Shown here piece after piece: positions 1-8,632 of a stretch of 64,000 nucleotides of DNA (position 1 is the first letter of the stretch; every line of letters begins with the position of its first letter). A program made the translations under genes and the position numbers. Under the pieces are notes generated by a model. That model was not told the DNA's origin, ran no database searches, and saw nothing but the letters and a program-made list of their open reading frames with translations. This stretch comes from Mucilaginibacter phenanthrenivorans (GTDB lineage Bacteria > Bacteroidota > Bacteroidia > Sphingobacteriales > Sphingobacteriaceae): positions 124,001 through 188,000 of the forward strand of contig NZ_JAHVAP010000006.1 in assembly GCF_024721155.1 (NCBI RefSeq), given 5' to 3'.

Positions 1-33
1 TACCTCCGAAGGCCTGATAATTTTTGTCGACAC

Positions 34-378
34 TCAAAATTCAACCACGCCGACGCTATCCGCCATAAAATCCTTAAACTTATTTTCCAGCACGTGAAAT
101 TGCTCGATAACGGCGAGTCCTTTTTCAGTAACGGTTGCATTGCCGCCGCCCTTACCACCGCGGCGGGATGTCACTAACGCCGAATCGAACCGGGCATTCA
201 TATCGTTGATCATGTCCCACGCCTGTTTGTACGACATGGCCATCTGCAGCGCGGCCTGCCTGATGGAACCCGAATCGCGGATGCGCTCCAGCAGCTCAAC
301 CCTGCCGCGCCCCAGCAGCTTTTGCCCGTCCCGCTCCAGCCAGATCCGCCCGTTTATTGTGAATGTTGAATCCATCAT
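34..378 (-). CDS. ModE-type winged helix-turn-helix regulator, DNA-binding domain only
   Basis: A protein of about 114 residues matching the N-terminal DNA-binding domain of ModE, the molybdate-responsive repressor. The segment SGSIRQAALQMAMSYKQAWD fits the recognition helix region, and a Gly-rich wing (RRGGKGGGNATVT) follows. ModE of E. coli has two further TOBE/MOP domains that bind molybdate; they are absent here, so metal sensing is not evident from this protein alone. Position 381 would be TTG, so I prefer the ATG at 378. A modABC transporter lies at the far end of the window (60.2-62.5 kb) and is a plausible but unproven target. Confidence 0.85.
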   Translation of the reverse strand: MMDSTFTINGRIWLERDGQKLLGRGRVELLERIRDSGSIRQAALQMAMSYKQAWDMINDMNARFDSALVTSRRGGKGGGNATVTEKGLAVIEQFHVLENKFKDFMADSVGVVEF

Positions 379-498
379 CAATTAAAAGTATTAAAAATGT
401 GGCGTTTTATGCAAACAATGTGCTTTATTTGTTTTTCGTTATACTTTTTAATATACAACGATTATATTCGTCTGCTTTTGTCCCTTACTTCTACCATT

Positions 499-1122
499 AT
501 GAACAAAAATTTAATTCTACCAACCCGTAAAACTACCAATTACCGTCCGCTCCAAATTTCCTTATTGATAATGATGATTGCCACATCGTTTTTATCGCAA
601 ACCGCATCCGCACAAATAAAGGACGTGCCACCCGACTCGATAAGATATGCAGGCTCTGTTTACCAAAAAATAAAACCCAAGCCAGCTTACCCGAGGGTCG
701 TTGGCTACCTGAGTTTTATCCTTCCGCTCGAAACCTTGTCAGCCGGTAAATTCACACCCAACTTTGCTCATCACACCAGCAGCATTGGTTTCCCTGTGGG
801 TGTAAATGTGCTGTACAGCGAAAGGTTTGGCTTTAGCTACGAGCTTACGCCTACCATTAGGGCGTCGGGCGGCAGCAGCAAGGTTAGCAACTTATTGATC
901 GATCCGGGTACTATGTTTCGTTTCGATCACGGCTTTACCATCGTCACCCGCCTGGCCTTTGAAACATCGGGCAGGTATGGCTTCACCCCGGTTTTTAACC
1001 AGGTTTATGCCCGTTCAAAGGCGGTAAATTATTTTGTGGCCCTGTCGCTTCCCAACCGGTTTGGTAACAGCGATCCCTACTCATTGGGCTTAAACCTACA
1101 ACTGGGCTTCACATTTAACTAA
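499..1122 (+). CDS. secreted beta-barrel-like protein of unknown function
   Basis: I do not recognise a named family. The open frame runs from 397, but the ATG at 499 (residue 35 of the long frame) is preferred. It gives a basic start (MNKNLILPTRK), a hydrophobic segment and an SQTASAQ signal-peptidase-I site, for about 207 residues. The mature part alternates polar and aromatic residues in short strands and ends in LQLGFTFN, which suits a small outer-membrane beta barrel. It is divergent from the ModE-like gene. Confidence is good that it is a gene and low for the fold. Confidence 0.7.
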   Translation: MNKNLILPTRKTTNYRPLQISLLIMMIATSFLSQTASAQIKDVPPDSIRYAGSVYQKIKPKPAYPRVVGYLSFILPLETLSAGKFTPNFAHHTSSIGFPVGVNVLYSERFGFSYELTPTIRASGGSSKVSNLLIDPGTMFRFDHGFTIVTRLAFETSGRYGFTPVFNQVYARSKAVNYFVALSLPNRFGNSDPYSLGLNLQLGFTFN

Positions 1123-1233
1123 TTGAACGCTTCACCTGTTGCACTTTGTTTTGAACCATAATTTTCCCATATGTACTAAATTCAGCAAAACCAAAAGCAC
1201 CGGTTTCCCGTAATACGGTAAAAAACCTACTTA

Positions 1234-1410
1234 TTGAGAACTGTTATAAAGCTAAAACCCATCCATTATTGCCCGTCGTGCGGGGATAATTTCGATTGTA
1301 AAAAACACCGGGGCTGGTTTGTGAAAACATTTTTATTCTTCCTCGAAATCAGGAAGTATTATTGCACCTTTTGCCGAAAGACCTATATTATGCAAAAAAG
1401 GTTTGTTTAA
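1234..1410 (+). CDS. small zinc-ribbon protein, TTG start, paralogue of the protein at 36311-36502
   Basis: A 58-residue frame opening after a TAA at 1219 and ending with TAA at 1408-1410. It reads HYCPSCGDNF, then a Trp, then a hydrophobic stretch FLFFLEIRKYY, then CTFC. There is no in-frame ATG before the first CxxC; TTG at 1234 is the best start, which would hide it from ATG-only callers. Its CxxC-x27-CxxC layout, the Trp twelve residues after the second Cys and the FFL.I motif are all shared with the ATG-started 63-residue protein at 36311-36502. That conservation is the main argument that it is real. The function is unknown; four cysteines suggest one zinc site. Confidence 0.55.
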   Translation: MRTVIKLKPIHYCPSCGDNFDCKKHRGWFVKTFLFFLEIRKYYCTFCRKTYIMQKRFV

Positions 1411-1432
1411 AGTTGTTTGCTATATTTCCTTT

Positions 1433-1559
1433 TGAACCATGATTTTTAGGATTTAAGGATGACCCTGATTCTACCAAATGCATCCTTTGATCCTATAATC
1501 AAAGAAATCATGGTTCAGAAAATAATCCGCACATCCGCACATCAATCAATCCGCACATC
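1433..1559. repeat. intergenic palindrome (GAACCATGATTT arms) plus TGTGCGGAT-type repeat
   Basis: The arm TGAACCATGATTTTTAGGAT (from 1433) is answered by an inverted arm ending ATCATGGTTCA near 1517, with matching CATCCTTTGATCCT text inside. A single similar arm (TTTTGAACCATAATTTT) lies at about 1149, on the other side of the small zinc-ribbon gene. Immediately after, 1525-1559 holds three tandem copies of ATCCGCACAT, the family also seen at 10432-10599 and 23719-23858. Confidence 0.7.
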
Positions 1560-2646
1560 AAACCCTTCTCCCCTTCCACACATTTGTCTTCGTCAAATGT
1601 TTCTGGATCGATAAAAAGGCAATAACAACCATATTGGCCATTTGCACAGGGTGTAAAATAACGTTATACAGCGCATTTTGACCTGATTCCAGCGAGATCA
1701 TCACCCGGGTAAGGGCAATTAGCCCCAGCATAAAGAATATGAGGTTATAATTGAGCGTCATCAGGATGATCATTGGCCCGCATATGAGCAACAGGACATA
1801 GGCCATCAACCCAAAAACGCTATAGCTAAAGGCCGCCAGCGCGTTCTTGCTGAAACCGTTTATCGCTTCCGGGTAATTCTTGTACATGCGGCAGCTTATC
1901 ATACCGTTTGCCAGTAAGGCCTCCCCGTTGTATGATGCCGCTTTAACAAGGCGCATAATTTCGGCATCCTCAACTACCTTATCCTTTGCTTGTTCGTGCC
2001 ATTGGTGTTGGCGGTAAAGGCTTGCATCAAACAGCATAAATTGCCCGCAGGCTGTAGCAAACGATGCCTGCTTTGTTAACAAAACCAGTCGCAGGGGGAA
2101 TAAATTCAATAACAAAAAATTCAATAGCGGCACGGTAACCTTCTCGCCCATGGTGTTCATCAGCTGGTTGGGGAACAAGCTCAGTAGCCCAAGCTTATTA
2201 ATATACATGCGGTGAACAGCACTGTTTATCAAATGATTGCTTACCTCGTCGTCAGCATCTAAAAATAAAAAATATTCGCCCTTAGCTTTTTGGGCGAGCT
2301 GGTAACATGCATAGTTTTTGCCGAGCCATCCGTCCGGCAAATCATCTCCCTTAATGACGCTGAAGTCGGGGTGCCGGGCAGCAAAGTCAGCACAAATTTT
2401 ATAGGTGTTATCCGTTGAGCAATCGTCATAAACAATTACCTGGTAGTTTTTATAATCCTGTTTTTGGATGGATTGTAACAGGGACAGGAGGTTAGCCTCC
2501 TCATTTCGCGCAGGGATCAGGATAGATACCAGGCTATCGTACCGGCGGCTAACACGGGTTAGCTTTGGGTTTGATAAAAAATTGAAAAGCGTTACCGTAA
2601 ACCGCAACACGATAAAAAACAGGGTTATGGAGATAACGATGATCAC
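1558..2646 (-). CDS. membrane-anchored family 2 glycosyltransferase
   Basis: 362 residues. An N-terminal membrane helix (about residues 1-23) precedes a GT-A domain with the nucleotide-binding start IPARNEE (44-50), DDCSTDNT (74-81), WLGKNYA (107-113) and the metal-binding FLDADDEV (128-135). Two or three hydrophobic segments follow in the C-terminal third. This layout fits processive or lipid-linked GT2 enzymes, including carotenoid glucosyltransferases of the CruC type, but the acceptor cannot be told from sequence. The start codon is GTG at 2646; no ATG is available near the N-terminus. It is a single gene, convergent with the zinc-ribbon gene. The upstream gap 2647-2936 shows no convincing gene. 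Confidence 0.85.
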   Translation of the reverse strand: MIIVISITLFFIVLRFTVTLFNFLSNPKLTRVSRRYDSLVSILIPARNEEANLLSLLQSIQKQDYKNYQVIVYDDCSTDNTYKICADFAARHPDFSVIKGDDLPDGWLGKNYACYQLAQKAKGEYFLFLDADDEVSNHLINSAVHRMYINKLGLLSLFPNQLMNTMGEKVTVPLLNFLLLNLFPLRLVLLTKQASFATACGQFMLFDASLYRQHQWHEQAKDKVVEDAEIMRLVKAASYNGEALLANGMISCRMYKNYPEAINGFSKNALAAFSYSVFGLMAYVLLLICGPMIILMTLNYNLIFFMLGLIALTRVMISLESGQNALYNVILHPVQMANMVVIAFLSIQKHLTKTNVWKGRRV

Positions 2647-2936
2647 TTTATAAAGCTATTTCGGTTTTAAGTATTATGGCGTTAAATTAAAGAATAAATA
2701 ATAACCTTTTGCCTCTCACTAAAAAGTTTCATCACCCCTTGCATAACTGCACTTACGTTAAATCCGCTGTTTAACAACGGTTAAAACGCAATAAAAAAGG
2801 CGTATTAACCACATGACAATCACGTGTTTAAACGGACTAACAAAACAGCAATTAGTGGTTGTTTTGCTTTGTGATTTAAGACAAGGCTAAGGAAAGCCTG
2901 ATTACAATTTATTAACCATTTTAAACATTAACCATT

Positions 2937-3857
2937 ATGAAACATTTAAATTATTTACTTTTTACTTTTATTACTGCAGCTGTAATGCTTACCTCGTGCG
3001 GTAAAGATGGCGCTGTGGGGCCGCAAGGTGCAGCAGGTACAACCGGGGCCACAGGTGCAACCGGGGCTACAGGTGCAGATGGTACAAAAATATTTTCGGG
3101 AGCAGCAGCGCCGGCAGCAACTATTGGCGTTAACGGCGATTTTTACCTCAATACCACCAACAGCGATTTTTACGGGCCTAAAACTGCCGCAGGCTGGGGT
3201 TCCCCTACAAATCTGAAAGGTGCAACCGGCGCAACCGGTGCTGCGGGCGCAGCAGGTGCAGCAGGTTCAAAAATTTATAGCGGCACGGGCGTTCCTGCAG
3301 CATCTGTAGGCAAAAACGGCGACTATTACCTGGATGTTAACAGCTATTTATTTTACGGCCCTAAGGCTGCTAATGCATGGTCGGCACCCATTAATCTAAA
3401 AGGACCAAAAGGTGATACCGGAACTGCTAACGTGATCTATTCTGACTGGTATACCCCAGCCACATATACAAAAACAACCGTTTTTGGCACGATCTATTTT
3501 ACAGCCGATATCGCTGCCTCTAAAATTACCCAGGATATTTTAGACAAGGGTACAGTAGTAGTATATGGTAAGCTTAATGGATATAACCCTGTTATATGGC
3601 CTACTGACCAGGTGGGTCAACTGCCTATTTTAATCAATTATATGAGTGGTACTACTCCTAATCTTGATACATGGTCGGCACTTTGCACAGTTGGGAATGT
3701 AGCGATAAGCTTAACAAGTAGTATAAATGCTTATACCAACATATCAAACGCACACCAATTCAGGTATGTGATTATTCCGGGTGGCGTACATACATTAGGG
3801 CTTGTTAACCTTAAAAACTATAAAGAGGTACAACAGGCGTTACATTTAAAGGACTAA
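2937..3857 (+). CDS. collagen-like surface lipoprotein with duplicated module
   Basis: 306 residues. The signal peptide ends in a lipobox (LTSC, Cys 21), so this is a lipoprotein. Gly-X-Y runs of the GATGATGAAG type occupy roughly residues 25-51 and 95-113, with a short GPKGDTG near 155. Each long run is preceded or followed by a repeated module (pattern SG-x-PA-x-G-x-NGD-Y/F-YL, then YGPK, W, P-x-NLKG), present twice. The C-terminal 145 residues are a non-repeated, probably beta-rich domain. Collagen-like bacterial proteins usually act at the cell surface; no specific function can be assigned. The GGTGCAACCGG-type DNA repeats should be prone to copy-number change. Confidence 0.8.
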   Translation: MKHLNYLLFTFITAAVMLTSCGKDGAVGPQGAAGTTGATGATGATGADGTKIFSGAAAPAATIGVNGDFYLNTTNSDFYGPKTAAGWGSPTNLKGATGATGAAGAAGAAGSKIYSGTGVPAASVGKNGDYYLDVNSYLFYGPKAANAWSAPINLKGPKGDTGTANVIYSDWYTPATYTKTTVFGTIYFTADIAASKITQDILDKGTVVVYGKLNGYNPVIWPTDQVGQLPILINYMSGTTPNLDTWSALCTVGNVAISLTSSINAYTNISNAHQFRYVIIPGGVHTLGLVNLKNYKEVQQALHLKD

Positions 3858-3888
3858 CCCTGCATCTGCCTATCTATGAAAATCATCT

Positions 3889-3920
3889 AAAACACCGGGC
3901 ACATCAGTTTCCGGTGTTTT
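3889..3920. terminator. bidirectional hairpin between convergent genes
   Basis: AAAACACCGG (3889-3898) pairs with CCGGTGTTTT (3911-3920). T-rich sequence on each side allows it to end both the collagen-like gene and waaA, whose stop codon lies at its edge. Confidence 0.8.
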
Positions 3921-5127
3921 AGTTTTTAATAAAATTGATGATAGCGGCAGTTGCTCCGGTATGCTCCTTCACATAAGTTGTGACTGCAAGGCTTGCTTTA
4001 TTATAAAATACATGGTCGTTAATTAGCTTGCCTGTTATCGTTTTCAACGCTGCTTCGTCAGCTACGCTAAACCCGGCCTGTAAGGCAATCAGATCCTTAG
4101 CCTCTTTGAACTTCGAATATTCCGGGCCGAAAATTACGGGCAGGCCAAAAGCCCCAGCTTCAAGCGTATTATGAATTCCCGCGCCAAACCCGCCGCCAAT
4201 GTACGCGATATCAGCGTATTGGTATAATGAAGAAAGCATGCCAACATTGTCAATGATTAAATATGAGATATCAGGCGTGAGATTTGAAATTTGGGAATAC
4301 CTTAGGGTAGTGTCCGATGGTAAAATAGATATAAGCTTTGCTATTTTCTCTTCACTAATCTCGTGCGGGGCTATGATAAATTTCCAGCCTGGATATTGAG
4401 TAGTTAGTGTGGCTATCAACTGCTCGTCGGCCGGCCAGGTGCTGCCCGCAATAAATATTTTTTGGTCGTTTTTAAATTCGGCGATGCCGGCGATAGCTTT
4501 GGGTTGCAGGGAGTTTACCCACACCCTGTCGAACCGGGTATCGCCGCTTACGGTTACATTGGTTACCCCAATTTGATGTAACAGCTCCAGTGAGCCTTCG
4601 TCCTGCACAAAAAAACGGCGCACAAAACCCAGCATTTTACGGTGCAGCCCGCCATACCATTTAAAAAACACCTGGTTGGGCCTGAAAATGCCCGAAATTA
4701 CATATAACGGAATGTTACGGTTATTTGTCTCGTTGAAGAAATGATACCAGTATTCATACTTGGTAAAAACAGCCATTTTGGGCTGGAAAAAATCAATAAA
4801 ATACCGTGCATTAGCGGCGGTATCAAGCGGTAAGTAGTACACAGCATCGGCCAGCGGTGTATTTTTCCGAACCTCGTAGCCAGACGGTGAAAAAAAGGTG
4901 ATAACGATTTTCTCGTCGGGATAAAGTTCGCGTATTCCCTCTAAAACAGGTCGCCCCTGTTCAAACTCACCAAGTGAAGCAAAATGAAACCAAATGCACC
5001 CTGAAAAACGTATAAACGCTTGTTCTTTTCGACCATTTACCCAAAGTTTGGCTTTTTTGTTGAAAAATGAAGCGATATAAATTGCAACGAAATATAATTG
5101 AACCCCGGTATTATATAGTAAGAGCAT
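3919..5127 (-). CDS. waaA: 3-deoxy-D-manno-octulosonic acid (Kdo) transferase
   Basis: 402 residues, the usual length for WaaA/KdtA, which moves Kdo from CMP-Kdo to lipid A precursor at the inner membrane. An N-terminal hydrophobic anchor (about 5-22) is followed by HFASLGEFEQGRP (48-60), which contains the expected catalytic Glu (E54). GSTWPADE (about 229) and GGGFGAGIHNTLEA (about 310) are typical of the GT30 C-terminal domain. It is a lone gene on the minus strand, divergent from the nucleotide-sugar operon that starts 61 bases away. Confidence 0.95.
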   Translation of the reverse strand: MLLLYNTGVQLYFVAIYIASFFNKKAKLWVNGRKEQAFIRFSGCIWFHFASLGEFEQGRPVLEGIRELYPDEKIVITFFSPSGYEVRKNTPLADAVYYLPLDTAANARYFIDFFQPKMAVFTKYEYWYHFFNETNNRNIPLYVISGIFRPNQVFFKWYGGLHRKMLGFVRRFFVQDEGSLELLHQIGVTNVTVSGDTRFDRVWVNSLQPKAIAGIAEFKNDQKIFIAGSTWPADEQLIATLTTQYPGWKFIIAPHEISEEKIAKLISILPSDTTLRYSQISNLTPDISYLIIDNVGMLSSLYQYADIAYIGGGFGAGIHNTLEAGAFGLPVIFGPEYSKFKEAKDLIALQAGFSVADEAALKTITGKLINDHVFYNKASLAVTTYVKEHTGATAAIINFIKN

Positions 5128-5188
5128 TTTAATTATGAATTATTAACTTCGCGGGGATAAATGTAATCACAATAAAAATACTTTATTT

Positions 5189-6502
5189 ATGAAAATTGCT
5201 GTTATCGGAACGGGCTATGTCGGCTTGGTGACCGGAACCTGTTTGGCTGAAACAGGCAACGAGGTTGTTTGTGTAGACATAGTTGAAGAAAAAGTCAACA
5301 AAATGAGGGCAGGCGAAATGCCGATCTATGAGCCCGGGCTCGACCAACTTTTTCATCGTAACATCAAGCAGGACAGGTTAACGTTTACAACAAACCTGGC
5401 CGAGGCCATAGCGCCAGCCAAGGTTATATTTCTTGCACTGCCAACCCCCCCGGGAGCTGACGGCTCTGCCGATTTAAGCTACGTGCTTGGCGCGGCAAAG
5501 GACATAGCTAAATTAATTACTGAGTATAAGGTTATTGTTACCAAATCAACCGTGCCTGTAGGCACCGCTGATAAAGTAACGACCGTTATGAAGGCAAATA
5601 CCGACGTGCCCTTTGCCGTGGTATCAAACCCCGAATTTTTGCGTGAGGGTGTAGCTGTTGAGGATTTTATGAAACCCGATCGTGTAGTGATTGGTACTAT
5701 GGATGAAAAGGCCCGGCTGATAATGGGCGATCTGTATGCTCCTTACGTACGCCAGGGAAATCCGATACTTTATATGGATGAGCGTTCTTCGGAACTTACA
5801 AAATACGCCGCAAACTCGTTCCTGGCAACCAAAATTACCTTTATGAATGAAATTGCCAACATGTGCGAGCTGGTTGGTGCAGATGTTGACATGGTAAGAA
5901 AAGGTGTTGGTGCTGATGCGCGGATAGGCAAGCGTTTCCTGTTTCCAGGTGTTGGCTATGGTGGTAGCTGTTTCCCTAAGGATGTGCAAGCCCTGGCAAA
6001 ATCGGCCGAGGAAAATAAATATGACTTTAAAATATTGAACTCCGTAATGGAGGTTAATGAAACGCAGAAAAGGCGCCTTGTGGTGAAAATGCGTGACTAT
6101 TATGGCAAGGATGGCCTAAAGGGCAAAACCTTTGCACTTTGGGGGCTTGCTTTTAAACCGGAAACTGACGATATCCGTGAAGCCCCTGCATTATATATAA
6201 TTGACGAGCTGCTGGCCGCAGGTGCAAATGTTATTGCGTACGATCCGGAAGGTATGCCAAACGTTAAGAAGATACTTGGCGATAAAATAACTTATGCCAC
6301 AGACAGGTATTCTGCGCTTGAAAATGCCGATGCATTGTTGATAGTAACAGAATGGCCGGTGTTCAGAACTCCTGATTTTGATTTTATGAAAGAAAAGTTA
6401 AAAGCGCCTGTTATATTTGACGGACGTAATCTTTACGATCTGGACAGGATGAAGGACTATGGTTTTTACTATAACAGCATAGGGCGTAAAATAGTTGGTT
6501 AA
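5189..6502 (+). CDS. ugd: UDP-glucose 6-dehydrogenase
   Basis: 437 residues. It oxidises UDP-glucose to UDP-glucuronate with two NAD+. The Rossmann motif GTGYVG is at 7-12, and the catalytic Cys is C261 in GYGGSCFPKD. The middle and C-terminal UDP-binding domains are complete. It is the first gene of an operon; the next gene starts directly after its stop codon (no gap). The following enzyme uses its product, so together they make UDP-xylose. Confidence 0.96.
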   Translation: MKIAVIGTGYVGLVTGTCLAETGNEVVCVDIVEEKVNKMRAGEMPIYEPGLDQLFHRNIKQDRLTFTTNLAEAIAPAKVIFLALPTPPGADGSADLSYVLGAAKDIAKLITEYKVIVTKSTVPVGTADKVTTVMKANTDVPFAVVSNPEFLREGVAVEDFMKPDRVVIGTMDEKARLIMGDLYAPYVRQGNPILYMDERSSELTKYAANSFLATKITFMNEIANMCELVGADVDMVRKGVGADARIGKRFLFPGVGYGGSCFPKDVQALAKSAEENKYDFKILNSVMEVNETQKRRLVVKMRDYYGKDGLKGKTFALWGLAFKPETDDIREAPALYIIDELLAAGANVIAYDPEGMPNVKKILGDKITYATDRYSALENADALLIVTEWPVFRTPDFDFMKEKLKAPVIFDGRNLYDLDRMKDYGFYYNSIGRKIVG

Positions 6503-7489
6503 ATGGGAGCAAGAAAACGGATATTGATAACCGGGGCAGCCGGATTTTTAGGCTCGCACCTTTGTGACAGGTTTATTGCTGAGGATTTTCATGTTATTGG
6601 CATGGACAACCTGATAACAGGTGATATGCGAAATATTGAGCATTTGTTTAAACTGGAAAATTTCGAGTTTTATAACCATGATGTTTCCAAGTTTGTATAT
6701 GTCCCGGGCGAACTTCATTATATTTTGCACTTCGCTTCACCGGCGAGCCCGATTGACTATTTAAAGATCCCTATCCAAACTTTAAAGGTTGGCTCGTTAG
6801 GTACGCATAATCTTTTGGGTCTGGCGCGAAACAAGAAGGCTAGGATGCTGATCGCGTCAACATCTGAAGTATATGGCGACCCCAACGTAAATCCACAACC
6901 CGAAGAATACTGGGGGAATGTTAACCCTGTTGGCCCCCGAGGAGTTTACGACGAGGCTAAGCGCTTCCAGGAGGCCATAACCATGGCTTATCATACCTTT
7001 CATGGCCTGGAGACCCGTATCGTTAGGATCTTTAATACTTATGGCCCGCGTATGCGCCTTAATGACGGGCGCGTGTTACCCGCCTTTATTGGCCAGGCTT
7101 TACGTGGCGAGTCATTGACCATGTTTGGCGATGGTTCACAAACCCGTTCATTTTGTTATGTAGATGATTTGGTAGAGGGTATTTATCGCTTACTCTTTAG
7201 CGATTATGCACAGCCAATGAATATCGGCAATCCTGATGAAATCACCATCCGTCAATTTGGTGAGGAAATAATCAAATTAACAGGAACCGATCAAAAGCTG
7301 ATAAGCCTGCCACTACCAACAGACGACCCGAAGCAGAGAAGACCAGACATCACCAAGGCTAAAAGTATTTTGGGTTGGGAGCCAAAAGTTTCACGAAGTG
7401 AGGGCTTAAAAATCACTTACAATTACTTTAAATCACTTCCTGAAAAGGAAATTCAACATAAGGACTTTACCTACTATAACAAAAATTAA
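6503..7489 (+). CDS. UDP-glucuronate decarboxylase (UDP-xylose synthase)
   Basis: 328 residues, extended short-chain dehydrogenase/reductase. The NAD motif GAAGFLG is at 11-17, HFASPASP at 77-83 is characteristic of UXS enzymes, and the catalytic Y149-x3-K153 (YDEAK) is present with a TSEVYG segment at 120-125. It converts UDP-glucuronate to UDP-xylose and CO2. The ATG abuts the ugd stop, and its own TAA overlaps the galE ATG by one base (TAATG), so translation is probably coupled along the operon. Confidence 0.93.
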   Translation: MGARKRILITGAAGFLGSHLCDRFIAEDFHVIGMDNLITGDMRNIEHLFKLENFEFYNHDVSKFVYVPGELHYILHFASPASPIDYLKIPIQTLKVGSLGTHNLLGLARNKKARMLIASTSEVYGDPNVNPQPEEYWGNVNPVGPRGVYDEAKRFQEAITMAYHTFHGLETRIVRIFNTYGPRMRLNDGRVLPAFIGQALRGESLTMFGDGSQTRSFCYVDDLVEGIYRLLFSDYAQPMNIGNPDEITIRQFGEEIIKLTGTDQKLISLPLPTDDPKQRRPDITKAKSILGWEPKVSRSEGLKITYNYFKSLPEKEIQHKDFTYYNKN

Positions 7490-8511
7490 TGGCTAAAATA
7501 TTAGTAACCGGAGGATTGGGATATATCGGCTCACACACCGTGGTCGAACTTGTGGCAGCCGGATATGAACCCATAATAGTTGACGACCTGTCAAACTCCA
7601 ATGTTAAGATTCTTGATCAGCTGAGCAGGATTATTGGCTTTAAACCGGCCTTTTATCAGTTTGATCTTTGCGACATGCAAAAGCTAAATGAGTTTATAGC
7701 CGTTGAACCCGAAATTGATGGCATTATTCATTTTGCGGCATTCAAAGCCGTAGGCGAATCGGTAAGAAACCCGCTAAAATATTACCGGAATAATTTTTAT
7801 TCGCTGCTTAACCTGCTGGAAGTTTATAAAACTAAAACCATAAATTTTGTTTTCTCATCAAGCTGTACCGTTTATGGGCAGCCTGACGAACTGCCGGTTA
7901 CTGAAAATGCACCGGTGAAAATGGCAGAATCGCCATACGGCAACACCAAGCAAATTGCCGAAGAAATTTTAAGGGATGCAATTACTGCCGGCGAGGCGCA
8001 AAAGGTAATAGCACTTAGGTATTTCAACCCGGTTGGCGCACACGACACGGCATTAATAGGAGAATTACCAAACGGGGTTCCTCAAAACCTGGTTCCATTT
8101 ATAACACAAACGGCCATAGGCAAACGCGAAAAAATAACTGTATTTGGTAATAACTACAATACTAAGGATGGAAGTTGCGTTCGTGATTATATCCACGTTG
8201 TTGATTTAGCAAAGGCACACGTAGCTGCGTTAAGGCTTATGGAGAACGAAGGATTTAAAGGTTATGACGTATTTAATTTAGGGACCGGAAACGGGAATAC
8301 CGTACTCGAAATCATCGCAGCCTTTGAAAACACCACCGGCGTAAGGTTAAATTACGAAATTGGCCCACGCAGGGAAGGAGATGTTGAAAAGGTTTGGGGC
8401 GATGTTACTAAATCGACAAATAAATTACACTGGCAGGCGCAATTGGGTATTGACATCATGATGTCGTCGGCTTGGGAATGGGAAAAGTATATTGCTGAAA
8501 ACCCATTATAA
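7489..8511 (+). CDS. galE: UDP-glucose 4-epimerase
   Basis: 340 residues, normal for GalE. GGLGYIG (8-14) binds NAD, SSSCTVYGQP (123-132) carries the active-site Ser/Thr, and Y150-G-N-T-K154 is the catalytic pair. It interconverts UDP-glucose and UDP-galactose (or the N-acetylated forms; substrate width cannot be read here). Third gene of the operon, overlapping UXS by one base; a gap of about 120 bases separates it from rmlB. Confidence 0.95.
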   Translation: MAKILVTGGLGYIGSHTVVELVAAGYEPIIVDDLSNSNVKILDQLSRIIGFKPAFYQFDLCDMQKLNEFIAVEPEIDGIIHFAAFKAVGESVRNPLKYYRNNFYSLLNLLEVYKTKTINFVFSSSCTVYGQPDELPVTENAPVKMAESPYGNTKQIAEEILRDAITAGEAQKVIALRYFNPVGAHDTALIGELPNGVPQNLVPFITQTAIGKREKITVFGNNYNTKDGSCVRDYIHVVDLAKAHVAALRLMENEGFKGYDVFNLGTGNGNTVLEIIAAFENTTGVRLNYEIGPRREGDVEKVWGDVTKSTNKLHWQAQLGIDIMMSSAWEWEKYIAENPL

Positions 8512-8632
8512 TTAAATATTAAGATTAACAAATATTGGTGGTAGCACTAATACAAAAAATTATAAAAAATGATTTACCCCCCTGGTAATATCATTCACAT
8601 TGCCAGTAAATAAGTAATCCAAACAACGTTTA

